Of a stretch of DNA of 64,000 nucleotides, positions 1 through 8,459 are shown in pieces. The stretch lies in contig NZ_JAMOKG010000003.1 in the NCBI RefSeq assembly GCF_023656565.1, positions 62,001-126,000 on the forward strand, in the 5' to 3' direction. The translations under genes and the position numbers were made by a program. The notes under the pieces were generated by a model. The model saw only the letters and a list, made by a program, of their open reading frames with translations, did not search any database and had not been told where the DNA came from. The DNA is from Flavobacterium tyrosinilyticum (GTDB lineage Bacteria; Bacteroidota; Bacteroidia; Flavobacteriales; Flavobacteriaceae). Each line of letters begins with the position of its first letter. Positions within the stretch are counted from its first letter, which is position 1.

Positions 1-2
1 AA

Positions 3-1379
3 TATATGACTAAACCTTATAAAGGACGTTTTAGCGAATCTGCTGCGAATGTTTTTAGTGTGACTTACAACAAAAAGGACTTTTTAATTAAGAACCTTGA
101 TTTCTCTCTTATTTCTGTTTACAGCCATAGAAATGACGTAATCAACGATACTGTAAAATGGAATTACAATTGGAATGGCGAAAAAGCACTTGGTCTTTAC
201 GGCCAACCCATTCTAACCAATACTGGAGCACAACAAGGCGCTCCTACTATCAACCATATGAAATCGGATATTTTTAATACTCGAGCGGGTTTAAGTTATT
301 CGATTACCGAAAATCATAAAGTGCTTGTCAATGTTATGACTTACATTCTTGACAGAAATGATCTTGATGAAATGCAACCAGAAATCACTCGCAATTTCAT
401 CGTTACTAGAGATTTAGCCAAAACGGTTTCTTCATTTGCTTACGAAATGACAGCATTTGAATCTCGACTGAGAGCGAATCTTTTTTTCAAAAATTATAAC
501 TTGAAAAATGAACAGAGAGATCCGCAAGTTGTGACTGAAAATGGCGAAAGTGTGGTAAGAGAAGTTGTTACTTCTAAAAGAACAAATTATAATGGTTACG
601 GAATTGCCGCTTCTTACTCTATTCTACCAAAAGTAATGGCTATGGCTTCTGCTGAAAAAGCAATTAGACTTCCTTCAGAAAATGAAATATTTGGTAATCC
701 TGGAGAAAATATCATTAGCAATTCGGGTCTAAAACCTGAACAGAGCAATAATTTTAATGCCGGCTTGCGATTTGGTCCTTACGAAATGAATAATCATAAG
801 CTTACCGTTTCAGGAAATGCTTTTTGGAGAAATACCGAAGATAAAATTGTCCGTCAGATTAGTGATCGTGTAAATGAAGCTATTCAAGCTTCACCTTTTG
901 TGAATTTAGGAAAAGCACAATCTGTTGGTTTTGAAACTTCTTTCCAATATTCTTATAATAATCGCTTTTTTGCAGGGATGAATCTTTCCAAATTCAATGC
1001 GCTGTTTAAGGACAAATACGATAAAAACGGAAACATTCTGCCTAATTACAACAAACAGCTTCCTAATGAGCCTTTCTTTAATCTAAATGCAAATCTTCAG
1101 TACAACTTTAGAAATATAATTCAGAGCAAATCAGAGCTTAATCTGTATTACTACTGCGGTTATGTAGCTCCGTTTTATACTTCTTGGCTTGAAACCGATA
1201 GAACTACAGCACAGTTTCCTCAAGATTTAGGTTTGAGCTATGTTTTTCCGAACAAGCAATTCACAGTAAGTTTTGATGCGAGAAATGTATTTGACGAACA
1301 GGTTTATGACAATTTTGCGGCTCAAAAACCAGGAAGAGCCTTTTATTTAAAACTCAACTATACCTTAAATAAATTTTAA
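3..1379 (+). CDS. TonB-dependent receptor, C-terminal part (partial at left edge)
   Basis: The reading frame is open to the left edge, so the first Met at position 6 is probably internal and the plug domain lies outside the window. What remains is about 457 residues of outer-membrane beta-barrel. It shows alternating aromatic and polar strands, the typical barrel phrase RLPSENEIFGNPGEN followed by LKPEQSNNFNAGLRFG, and a last strand that ends in Phe as outer-membrane barrels do (YLKLNYTLNKF). The receptor would import a ligand across the outer membrane using TonB energy. The gene 37 bp downstream encodes a DUF4374 lipoprotein, a combination usually linked to ferric-siderophore uptake, so an iron chelate is a more likely ligand than a glycan. 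The ligand itself cannot be read from the sequence. Confidence 0.85.
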   Translation, partial: YMTKPYKGRFSESAANVFSVTYNKKDFLIKNLDFSLISVYSHRNDVINDTVKWNYNWNGEKALGLYGQPILTNTGAQQGAPTINHMKSDIFNTRAGLSYSITENHKVLVNVMTYILDRNDLDEMQPEITRNFIVTRDLAKTVSSFAYEMTAFESRLRANLFFKNYNLKNEQRDPQVVTENGESVVREVVTSKRTNYNGYGIAASYSILPKVMAMASAEKAIRLPSENEIFGNPGENIISNSGLKPEQSNNFNAGLRFGPYEMNNHKLTVSGNAFWRNTEDKIVRQISDRVNEAIQASPFVNLGKAQSVGFETSFQYSYNNRFFAGMNLSKFNALFKDKYDKNGNILPNYNKQLPNEPFFNLNANLQYNFRNIIQSKSELNLYYYCGYVAPFYTSWLETDRTTAQFPQDLGLSYVFPNKQFTVSFDARNVFDEQVYDNFAAQKPGRAFYLKLNYTLNKF

Positions 1380-1416
1380 TCACTCAATTAATAACTAATT
1401 TTTAAATGCAATAAAG

Positions 1417-2748
1417 ATGAAAAAAAACACATTTAAATTATTTACATCTAGCTTACTAGTTAGTGCATTTGCATTAACCACGGCTTGCAGTAGCGACGAT
1501 AATAAAAATTCAGAACCCGTTAATCCCGTTACAGAAGGACGTTGGATTACGGTTGCAGGAGCAGTAATGCAAACTGATCCAGGTGACGGAAATGGTGGTA
1601 CAAAAGTTTACTCGATCAGCAAAGAAAACGCAATTGATCCTAACTTTTCTGTAAACGTTTACGATAATGGTTCTCCTGTACAATCTAGCAGAACAGCTCG
1701 TCTTCAATCTTCTGTAGACGGAAGCACGCTTTTCAATATCACTTACACAGGTGCTAATGGAGGTGAATTTATGACGTACAAAGTAAATGGAGGAAACAAT
1801 TTTGCAGTATCTGATGCGAAAGTGAATATTTCTCAATATGCTGGTACATCTCCAAGATGGGTAAAACTTTTTGACGGTGACAAAACCGGTGTTGCAGTAA
1901 ATGTGGCGACTCCAATTGTTAATGTAAACGAAGACAAGTCATACAAAAACACAAGAGGAAAAGCTACTGTTTTATCTTTAGACATGAAACAGACTTTAAT
2001 TTCTGCTTACAAACAATACGATATTCCATTGACTGCTGAAGAAGAAGCGCAAGGACACCACATTTTCCGTTTAGATGCCCCAACATTGAACAAAGCAGGA
2101 AACAAATTAATCATTGGAACATGGATGCGTAAAACGAACACTGCTGATCCATCAAAAAACGAAACTACGTTTGAACGTTTAGGATCTAAATCGGTTGTGG
2201 TTGATTATCCTTCTTTGGAAAACCCTGTGGTAATTACTTCAAAAGTTGGATTTGGGGATACTAGCGGTTACAGAAGTTTCAACAGCTTTGTGGCTACTGA
2301 CGGAAACATTTACCAAGCTACGCAAAGAGATACTCAAAAAGGTTCTTATATCTTAAAAATCAATCAAAACAATCAATACGACGATAATTATGTATTTAGC
2401 TTAGATACCGCTTTAGGAGTAAAAGGAAGCTATATTGATGCTTGGAGATATGTTGGAAACGGAATTGCTTATGCAGTTTATACTTTTGAAGGCACTAATC
2501 AAGGTTATGTAGCGAGATTAGATTTGAATGCAAGAACTGCTCAAAAAGTAGAAGGAATTAACTACGACGCGGACTTAGATTTTGGACAATATCAAGGTTT
2601 TGTTGTGGATGGAAACAGCTTCTATATCGCAGTAACACCAGTTGGAAAAGATGGTAACATTTATGTAATTGATATTCCTTCAGGAAAAGTTACTAAAGGT
2701 GCTAAATTGATCAACAAACCAGGAAACCACTATATTGGGGTATTCTAA
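1417..2748 (+). CDS. DUF4374 family lipoprotein
   Basis: A 443-residue protein with a lipoprotein signal peptide (MKKNTFKLFTSSLLVSAFALTTACSSDD, with the lipidated Cys in TTAC), so it is anchored in a membrane and faces the periplasm or the surface. The rest resembles the DUF4374 family, whose members often sit beside TonB-dependent siderophore receptors and are predicted beta-propellers. Repeated segments such as IIGTWMRK, GNIYQATQR and GNIYVIDIPSGKV fit a propeller. It starts 37 bp after the receptor gene and is probably cotranscribed with it. A strong hairpin follows the stop codon. The biochemical role is not known; periplasmic capture of the receptor's ligand is an inference. Confidence 0.8.
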   Translation: MKKNTFKLFTSSLLVSAFALTTACSSDDNKNSEPVNPVTEGRWITVAGAVMQTDPGDGNGGTKVYSISKENAIDPNFSVNVYDNGSPVQSSRTARLQSSVDGSTLFNITYTGANGGEFMTYKVNGGNNFAVSDAKVNISQYAGTSPRWVKLFDGDKTGVAVNVATPIVNVNEDKSYKNTRGKATVLSLDMKQTLISAYKQYDIPLTAEEEAQGHHIFRLDAPTLNKAGNKLIIGTWMRKTNTADPSKNETTFERLGSKSVVVDYPSLENPVVITSKVGFGDTSGYRSFNSFVATDGNIYQATQRDTQKGSYILKINQNNQYDDNYVFSLDTALGVKGSYIDAWRYVGNGIAYAVYTFEGTNQGYVARLDLNARTAQKVEGINYDADLDFGQYQGFVVDGNSFYIAVTPVGKDGNIYVIDIPSGKVTKGAKLINKPGNHYIGVF

Positions 2749-2808
2749 AAATATACGACTGTGAAAACAGTCTGTGGAAAATTCATCACTTGAGTTTTTT
2801 TTTAATCG

Positions 2809-2848
2809 AACATTCCGCTTCTATTTATAGTAAGCGGAATGTTTTTTT
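2809..2848. terminator. Bidirectional terminator between convergent genes
   Basis: A 12-bp perfect inverted repeat (AACATTCCGCTT at 2809-2820, AAGCGGAATGTT at 2832-2843) encloses an 11-nt loop and runs into seven T residues at 2842-2848. It lies between the DUF4374 gene and the convergent NmrA-type gene, so it can end transcription from both sides. Confidence 0.85.
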
Positions 2849-2852
2849 ATGA

Positions 2853-3728
2853 TTAGAATTTTGAAGCAAATTCTTTTGCAAAATCTTCTAATTTAATTTT
2901 ACCTGTTGCATTTCCATCATTGTTTAAGAAATCTGCCGCAATGGTTTCGTTTCGTAATCCCGTTCCCATTTCGGTGTATAAACCTGCCATTTCTTCTGGA
3001 ACTCCAGCTTGTGTCATTCCGCCAAAATATTGCTCGTCTGTAAATTCGATCCAAGGAAGTTCTGGTTTATCGATTGCAGATGCAAAAGCTTTTACAATTT
3101 CTGAAGGTGTTTTTACATCACTAATAATGTAACGGATGTTTTTACCCTCTTGAGTTTTCTGCAATTCTTCTGCCGCAGCCGCTGCGATATCCTCTGGATG
3201 CACTAACGGAATACGGTTTGATGCCGGAAAATTGGCTCCCATTATCCCCGCTCCTTTTATCATCGGGATATCATTAAAGAAATTAAGGTAAAAATATCCT
3301 GCTCTTAAAAACGTGATAGAAGTGTCTAATTTCTCGTAAATCTTCTCAATATTATATAAACCTGCTATTGGTCCGTTTCCTGTTGGCAAATCGGCTCCAA
3401 TGCTGCTTAACATCACTACTCTTTTAATTTTGGTTTCTTGAATTGCTTTCGCGAAAGCGGCACCAGCATCTGTAGTGTTTTTAATGATATTAGCTCCACC
3501 CATATTTGGAGGTGTCATGGCAAAAAGAGCATCTGCACCAGTAAAAGTTTTAGAAAGAAAATCAGCATCGCTAACCGATCCGATTGCGGCTTTTGCTCCT
3601 AAATTTTCGATGGCGTCTTTACGATCTGCATTACTGCTAATAACCGTTACATCATGCCCTGTTTTTACCAATTGCGCCGCTAAAGGCTTTCCTATGTTTC
3701 CTAACGAACCTGAGATTATAATTTTCAT
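2853..3728 (-). CDS. NmrA-type NAD(P)-binding oxidoreductase (atypical SDR)
   Basis: A 291-residue soluble protein without a signal peptide. It begins with a Rossmann fold: MKIIISGSLGNIGKPLAAQL carries the glycine-rich GxxGxxG pattern, and VVMLSSIGAD and FLRAGYFYLNF follow as expected for NmrA/QorB-like atypical short-chain dehydrogenases. Members bind NADP(H) and act either as quinone or azo-type reductases or as redox sensors. The gene diverges from an HxlR-type regulator over 81 bp. This arrangement is typical of electrophile or quinone stress defence, with the regulator probably controlling both genes. The substrate is unknown. Confidence 0.82.
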   Translation of the reverse strand: MKIIISGSLGNIGKPLAAQLVKTGHDVTVISSNADRKDAIENLGAKAAIGSVSDADFLSKTFTGADALFAMTPPNMGGANIIKNTTDAGAAFAKAIQETKIKRVVMLSSIGADLPTGNGPIAGLYNIEKIYEKLDTSITFLRAGYFYLNFFNDIPMIKGAGIMGANFPASNRIPLVHPEDIAAAAAEELQKTQEGKNIRYIISDVKTPSEIVKAFASAIDKPELPWIEFTDEQYFGGMTQAGVPEEMAGLYTEMGTGLRNETIAADFLNNDGNATGKIKLEDFAKEFASKF

Positions 3729-3754
3729 CTTAAAATGTTTTTTTATTTAACAAG

Positions 3755-3803
3755 ACAAAGGTATCTTTGTACTTACTTTTATACAAGTACTTACCCTAAA
3801 GTA
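3755..3803. promoter_or_regulatory. Shared divergent promoter and probable HxlR operator
   Basis: A 16-bp palindrome (ACAAAG-GTAT-CTTTGT, 3755-3770) contains a Bacteroidota -7 element in each direction: TATCTTTG on the plus strand (3762-3769) and TACCTTTG on the minus strand (3756-3763). Just downstream on the plus strand is a direct repeat of GTACTTAC (3769-3776 and 3787-3794, 18 bp apart), and TACT(3788)-N8-AGTA(3800) resembles the two-part sites bound by HxlR/YodB regulators. Clear -33 TTTG boxes were not found. Autoregulation is inferred. Confidence 0.55.
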
Positions 3804-3809
3804 TGTATT

Positions 3810-4175
3810 ATGACAGCAATTAAAGAATCGTCTACTATTCAGGAAAACAAGCAGTATGCCTTAGAAAAATGTCCTGTAACTTTTGTTATGGAGAAAATTG
3901 GAGGCTATTGGAAACCTATTATTTTATATCATTTATCAACCGGAGATAAACGTTACAGCGAATTGAAAAGAGCTATTCCAGCTGTAACAGAAAAAATGCT
4001 TATTCAGCATTTAAAACAATTAGAAGCTGACGGATTGGTTATTCGCGAAGCAAAACCTGTTGTACCGCCATTTGTAACTTATAAATTAAGCAGTGCAGGA
4101 ACTGGCCTGCTCCCTGTAATTGATGCCATGGCTTCATGGGCTTTTAAAATGAAAGACGGCGTCTATAACATGTAA
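3810..4175 (+). CDS. HxlR family winged-helix transcriptional regulator
   Basis: A 121-residue DNA-binding protein. The frame is open from 3735, but those 25 codons would cover the promoter palindrome and translate to no known sequence. I therefore chose the ATG at 3810, which gives the usual HxlR length. The family signature is clear: CPVTFVMEKIGGYWKPIILYHL, then KRYSELKRAIPAVTEKMLIQHLKQLEADGLV (the winged helix) and PPFVTYKLSSAGTGLLPV. Cys21, in KCPV, is the conserved N-terminal cysteine that serves as redox or electrophile sensor in relatives such as YodB. It probably controls the divergent NmrA-type gene and itself. A hairpin overlaps its stop codon. Confidence 0.88.
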   Translation: MTAIKESSTIQENKQYALEKCPVTFVMEKIGGYWKPIILYHLSTGDKRYSELKRAIPAVTEKMLIQHLKQLEADGLVIREAKPVVPPFVTYKLSSAGTGLLPVIDAMASWAFKMKDGVYNM

Positions 4176-4190
4176 TAGACACCGTCTTTT
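4152..4190 (+). terminator. Terminator overlapping the HxlR stop codon
   Basis: A 15-bp stem with one mismatch (4152-4166 paired with 4175-4189; arms AAAGACGGCGTCTAT and ATAGACACCGTCTTT) ends in TTTT. The left arm encodes the last residues of the regulator and the stop codon lies in the loop and right arm. Confidence 0.75.
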
Positions 4191-4276
4191 CGAAAAAACA
4201 AAAACTAATTAACTTAACTTATTTTGTGAAATTGAGCAGGCATTAATTTCACTAGTCGACTTAATTTATTCCATAA

Positions 4277-4410
4277 GTAAAATCTAATTTAATCTGCGAA
4301 AATCTTTTAAATCTGCGTGAAATACTTCTTGCGCGTAGATTTTTTTTCAAGCAGATTTAAAAGATTAAAGCAGATATCAACAGATCAAATCTAATCAGTT
4401 GACGAAATAA
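4277..4410. repeat. Dispersed hairpin repeat, AATCTGCG type
   Basis: An imperfect inverted repeat built from AATCTGCG and AAATCTGCGTGAAA on the left and GCAGATTTAAAAGATTAAAGC on the right. The same words recur at 33.85-33.93 kb and 48.84-48.98 kb, so this is a dispersed intergenic repeat family. No coding potential was seen. Confidence 0.6.
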
Positions 4411-4428
4411 TTAATTTCGTTCAACGAT

Positions 4429-5379
4429 TTAATTCTGTTTGATAAAAACCAAAGCTTCTTCATAATTCGCAATTTGTACAAGGGCATTATAAATATATTG
4501 GGCAACCAATGCACCTCCCTCTGAATTAATCAGTTCAATATCGTCTTCTGGCGTGTGATATTGCGGATGTCCGCCTGTATGAAAACCAACTGCTGAAATG
4601 GATTCTTTGTAGAAAGAAACATGATCTGAACCACCAACGTCACCTGCATGTATAACAGGGTTTAATCCTGAGTTTTCTTGCAGTTTTTTCATTAATTCTA
4701 CTCCGTTCGGAAAAGTTCCTGCTCCTCCCATGTAAAGCTCTTTTTTGTCATTCAATCTTCCAACCATGTCCATATTCAACATCACTTTTACAACTTCTTT
4801 TGGAACGGGAAGATGATTGACGAAATATTTTGAACCCAACAATCCTTCCTCTTCTCCGCTAAACGAAATAAAAATAATACTTCGTTTAGGTTTTACTTTT
4901 TGTTTTGAAATTTCTTCTAAAATGCACAGCAAAGCCGAAACGCCAGAGGCATTATCATCTGCCCCGTTATGAATGGCAAAAGCTTCTTTCTTTTTACTTC
5001 CGGAACCTTGTCCGCCCCAACCCCAATGGTCGTAATGGGCACCGATTACAATGTATTCGTTTTTCAAATTAGGATCGGAGCCTTCAATGTAACCCACAAC
5101 ATTTTGCGTAGCCACACTATCGGATTTCATTTTATTGATTCCTTCTTTGACAAATACTTTGAAAGGCTGATAATAACTATCATTGAATTGCTGTAAACCA
5201 TATTTCTTAAAATATTTTTTGATATATGCAGCTGCATCGTTATTTCCTTTAGTTCCCACAAAACGACCTTCCAATTTATCAGATGAAAGATATTTATCAT
5301 GTTTGTAAAAGGTTTCCGCCTTTTGTGCATCCATAAAAGTGTAGCAAAAGAAAAGAATTGCAATAAAGAGTTTTTTCAT
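4429..5379 (-). CDS. Secreted M28 family metallo-aminopeptidase
   Basis: A 316-residue zinc peptidase with a signal peptide (MKKLFIAILFFCYTFMDAQ). The M28 metal-site motifs are all present in order: GAHYDHWG (His-x-Asp), GADDNASG (bridging Asp), SGEEEGLLGS (catalytic Glu-Glu), NMDMVGR (metal Asp) and a C-terminal YHTPEDD (last metal His). It removes N-terminal residues from peptides in the periplasm or outside the cell. It follows a sialidase-fold gene across a 287-bp repeat-filled gap, so cotranscription is doubtful. With the neighbouring N-glycan genes it could help digest the peptide part of glycoproteins, but that link rests only on proximity. Confidence 0.88.
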   Translation of the reverse strand: MKKLFIAILFFCYTFMDAQKAETFYKHDKYLSSDKLEGRFVGTKGNNDAAAYIKKYFKKYGLQQFNDSYYQPFKVFVKEGINKMKSDSVATQNVVGYIEGSDPNLKNEYIVIGAHYDHWGWGGQGSGSKKKEAFAIHNGADDNASGVSALLCILEEISKQKVKPKRSIIFISFSGEEEGLLGSKYFVNHLPVPKEVVKVMLNMDMVGRLNDKKELYMGGAGTFPNGVELMKKLQENSGLNPVIHAGDVGGSDHVSFYKESISAVGFHTGGHPQYHTPEDDIELINSEGGALVAQYIYNALVQIANYEEALVFIKQN

Positions 5380-5395
5380 AATTGTTATTCTATAG

Positions 5396-5655
5396 ATGGG
5401 ACGCGGATTAAACGGATTTGCTTTGCAAAGACGCGGATTTTAACTGATTTAAAATATTTTTTTTAAACACATAGAAACATAGCTTTTCTAAATCTAAAAA
5501 AGGCGTTTCACTAACATTAAAACACATAGCTATGTGTTAAAGCTTGCTTTTTCTATTTCTCTTCTCTAAGAGGAATAAAATTCTATGTTTCTATGTGTTA
5601 AAATCAAATATCTGTTTTTATCCGCGTCTTTGCAACGCGAATCTGTTTTATCAGC
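5396..5655. repeat. Nested hairpin repeats (CGCGGATT and ACACATAG types)
   Basis: Outer arms built from ACGCGGATTAAACGGATTT (left) and TATCCGCGTC plus AATCTGTTTTATCAGCGT (right) surround an inner pair, AACACATAGAAACATAG at 5464 and CTATGTTTCTATGTGTTAAA at 5583, with the palindrome AACACATAGCTATGTGTT at 5521-5538. Small palindromic inserts (GCTTTGCAAAG at 5420-5430) interrupt the outer arms. Related copies lie at 27.2-27.6 kb and 60.25-60.37 kb. No gene was seen in this gap. Confidence 0.65.
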
Positions 5656-5666
5656 GTACTATTATC

Positions 5667-6713
5667 TTATAAATCAAAAGAAGTATGTTTAATATATTTT
5701 CGATCATAAGTATACAAAACGTGTATTTTTTTGTCTGTGGTTTGGATTATAGCCGGATAGCTGAATTCTCCTTTTTCTTGTTTTTCGAGATCGAATAATT
5801 TCGTCCATTTTAAACCATCTTTAGAATATTCAACATCCAAAATATTTCTTCCGTTAAACCAGTCTTTTCCAATTGGAAGCGGATTATTTACCAATAAAAA
5901 CGTGTTTTTGTCTATTGTTAAAGCATCGATACCAGAATTAGAATTGATGACATTTATAGTATTGGTTCTAATCCAACTTTTTCCGTTGTCTCCCGACCAG
6001 CTCGAAACTATTTTATTGTGTTTACTACGAGACAGCATTTGAATATCACTCTTACTATGAATTAAAAATGTTGGCTGAATGATATCAAAGTTCTGATTGT
6101 TTTCTACGGCTATTTTTTTCCAAGAATCTGTTGCTTCTGTATATTCCTCAACATGCACACGCCATTCGTCAGTGCCTACACTTTCTGTACTGCTTCCGCA
6201 TAAAATTATGCCTGGATTAGTTTCGATTGGTTTATTTCGAATTGGACCTAAAATTCCGTCCGAAAGATATTTTGGTTCTCCCCAGGTTGTTCCGTTATCT
6301 TTCGAAACAATCATAGCGCCAAACCATTCTCTCGGATTTTTTCCAATTTTATAAAACAAATACAAATTCTCGCTTTTGCTTTTAAACAAAACCGGATTCC
6401 AACAAGGAAGTGTATCTCCATTTTTAATTAAGGGCTGAATCAGTTCTTTTGGTGCAGACCATTTTTTGTCTTTATAAGCCGAAATATAAATTCCGACATC
6501 TTTTGCTCCTTCATATTTTCCACCAAACCAAGCGGCTAAAATCTCATTGGGTTTGTATTCGACCAAAGTTGAGGCATGGCTGTTTGTGGTAACAGGCGGA
6601 TCTGCAATATAACTGCTTTCAATATTTACTGCCTTCAGTTGTGCTTTTATTCCATTAGAAAAAAGAAATAAAGCCAATAGAACTGCTACAGCATATTTTT
6701 TCTTTAAAATCAT
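5667..6713 (-). CDS. Secreted sialidase-fold (BNR/Asp-box) protein, activity uncertain
   Basis: A 348-residue protein with a signal peptide (MILKKKYAVAVLLALFLFSNGIKAQ). Asp-box turns (SKDNGTTWGE, SGDNGKSWIRT) and AAWFGGKYEG mark the six-bladed sialidase/neuraminidase-like propeller. The classical N-terminal YRIP motif, which supplies the first Arg of the sialic-acid triad, is missing. The matching position reads TNSHASTLVE, with a His. It is clearly paralogous to the protein at 50039-51184 (both have LFYKIG, WNPVL and LGPI.NKP). It probably belongs to the large exo-glycosidase-like branch labelled sialidase by homology; the true substrate is unknown. It is separated from the upstream SusD gene by a terminator-like hairpin. 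Confidence 0.7.
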   Translation of the reverse strand: MILKKKYAVAVLLALFLFSNGIKAQLKAVNIESSYIADPPVTTNSHASTLVEYKPNEILAAWFGGKYEGAKDVGIYISAYKDKKWSAPKELIQPLIKNGDTLPCWNPVLFKSKSENLYLFYKIGKNPREWFGAMIVSKDNGTTWGEPKYLSDGILGPIRNKPIETNPGIILCGSSTESVGTDEWRVHVEEYTEATDSWKKIAVENNQNFDIIQPTFLIHSKSDIQMLSRSKHNKIVSSWSGDNGKSWIRTNTINVINSNSGIDALTIDKNTFLLVNNPLPIGKDWFNGRNILDVEYSKDGLKWTKLFDLEKQEKGEFSYPAIIQTTDKKIHVLYTYDRKYIKHTSFDL

Positions 6714-6781
6714 TTTATTTTGATATAGATTATAATTGTATGTAACGAATTAAAGCTGGGGCAAAAATTCAGTGGTTTTTA

Positions 6782-6811
6782 TATAAAACAAAAGGAGAGT
6801 TACCTCTCCTT
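6782..6811 (-). terminator. Terminator after the SusC/SusD unit
   Basis: An 8-bp perfect stem (AAGGAGAG at 6792-6799, CTCTCCTT at 6804-6811) with a 4-nt loop. Read on the minus strand it runs into CTTTTGTTTTA, a T-rich tail. It lies 46 bp after the SusD stop codon. Confidence 0.7.
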
Positions 6812-6856
6812 CTGCTCAAGTAACAAATCTTTTGATCTTTTACTTTACCAAATTAA

Positions 6857-8443
6857 TTATTTTGTGTCCCACCAAAGTCTTGTTCCACCAGAATCTGGAC
6901 CTCCTAATTTAGAAACTCCGTCATCTACAGCCGCTTTGTTTGATGAGTACTCATTTGTAGTGTAAATAATTCTTTTCATTAAAGATTTACCAACTCCAGC
7001 ATCTGGGTTATCCGTATTTAAAACTGGATAGATTACTTTAGCATCGCTTCTACGTAAATCTGCCCAAGCTTCCCAAGATTCTGGGAAAATTGCTAAGTAT
7101 TTCTGAACTGCAATTTGAGTTCTTTGATCAGCAGTAGATGCAGACCAAGCCACTGGCAATTTAACTGGAATATCTTGTAAATCTAAAGTTGGATATACTG
7201 TCAAAATGTTTGGTAATGTTGGCAATGTTGTTCCTGCTATATAAGCATTAACGTCAGCTGCTTCTGTAACTCCCCATTGCGCAAGCGATAATCTAATACC
7301 TGTCTCATACAAAGTCTTAGCATCTGCTCCCATGTTCCATCCATTTAAAGCTCCTTCTGCTCTACTTAAGTAGTTTTCAGAAGCCATGAAGATTTCAATG
7401 TTTTTAGTTTCGCTAAGTGTATTAGCAGCTCCATTTCCTAAAACATTATTGTTGAATTTAGAGAATTCAGTAGTTCCGAATTGATCTTCTAAACCTCCAA
7501 CTGGATTTCCTCTATACACTCCTGAAGCAATTGGCGCAAACCATTTAGCTAAACGTGGATCGTTGTACCCTACTAAGATACTTTCCATAGAAGATGTCAT
7601 TACATAACCCCAGCTGTTTACAATCATATTTAAATTGTTTGGAGTAATGTTACTTGCTTTAAAGAAAGCGCTTTGATCATTGGTTTGCATCACTCCAGCA
7701 GCTACTGCAGCTTCAGCTTGAGTTTTTGCATTTGCAGGTTCTTTATCCGAAATTCTTAAGGCCAAACGTAATCTCATACTGTTTCCGAAGATTCTCCATT
7801 TGTCAACACTTCCTGAATAAACTCTATCATTTGGGGCAAGAGAGGCAACCGAAGTTACAGAAGTTGAAGCTAATGTTGCATTTGCTTCATCTAATAGTTT
7901 AAAGAAATCTGCATAAATAAATTCTACGCTGTCGTAAGGAACTTTATCTTTTCCGTTACCAGCTTCAGTATAAGGAATTGGTCCGTAAGCATCAACCATT
8001 TGGTTGTACATGAAAACTTTCCAGATTTTTAAGATTGCTGTAGCTTCTGCATTTCCTTCAGATGCTTTTATAGCATTTGATAAAGCTGGAGCCGCTACGG
8101 TGTAAAATCTCGTCCATCCTCTACCTTCGTATCCATTAACGAAAGCATTTCTTTCCGTTCCATATCCACAGTTTAAGTAGTGAATAAAAGTTGAAGATAA
8201 AATACCTGTAGCAATACCCCAAGTACCTTGATCATCTACTCCTGGAGATGAGTAAGAACCATTGTGTATACCTGCGTATAATGCCGATGCAAATGCAGGA
8301 CCAGCTAATGTAGCATCTAACTGATCTTCAGTTAATGAATTAGGATCTTTGTTTATTTCATCAAAATCGCCAGTGCAGCTTGATAAAATAGAAACTGCCA
8401 TTAATGCAACTCCTAATGTTTTTATTTTAAAACTATATTTCAT
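6857..8443 (-). CDS. SusD/RagB family outer-membrane glycan-binding lipoprotein
   Basis: A 528-residue lipoprotein (lipobox at ILSSC, then TGDFDEINKDPNSLTEDQL, the typical start of the SusD-like_2 group). It caps the SusC barrel on the cell surface and captures oligosaccharides for import. Tetratricopeptide-like helices occupy the first part (GPIPYTEAGNGKDKVPYDSVEFIYADFFKLLDEA is characteristic), and the C-terminal EAWADLRRS and GGTRLWWDTK fit the family. Its start is 16 bp after the SusC stop, so the two are certainly cotranscribed. The ligand is inferred from the adjacent enzymes to be an N-glycan fragment. Confidence 0.93.
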   Translation of the reverse strand: MKYSFKIKTLGVALMAVSILSSCTGDFDEINKDPNSLTEDQLDATLAGPAFASALYAGIHNGSYSSPGVDDQGTWGIATGILSSTFIHYLNCGYGTERNAFVNGYEGRGWTRFYTVAAPALSNAIKASEGNAEATAILKIWKVFMYNQMVDAYGPIPYTEAGNGKDKVPYDSVEFIYADFFKLLDEANATLASTSVTSVASLAPNDRVYSGSVDKWRIFGNSMRLRLALRISDKEPANAKTQAEAAVAAGVMQTNDQSAFFKASNITPNNLNMIVNSWGYVMTSSMESILVGYNDPRLAKWFAPIASGVYRGNPVGGLEDQFGTTEFSKFNNNVLGNGAANTLSETKNIEIFMASENYLSRAEGALNGWNMGADAKTLYETGIRLSLAQWGVTEAADVNAYIAGTTLPTLPNILTVYPTLDLQDIPVKLPVAWSASTADQRTQIAVQKYLAIFPESWEAWADLRRSDAKVIYPVLNTDNPDAGVGKSLMKRIIYTTNEYSSNKAAVDDGVSKLGGPDSGGTRLWWDTK

Positions 8444-8459
8444 GATGTCTCTTTTTTAA

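Noticed and set aside
3735..3809. N-terminal extension of the HxlR gene
   Set aside because: It covers the divergent promoter palindrome, and the shorter start at 3810 gives the standard family length.
5667..6713. A sialic acid utilisation system
   Set aside because: No sialic acid aldolase, epimerase, kinase or transporter was found, and the sialidase-fold proteins lack the RIP arginine.
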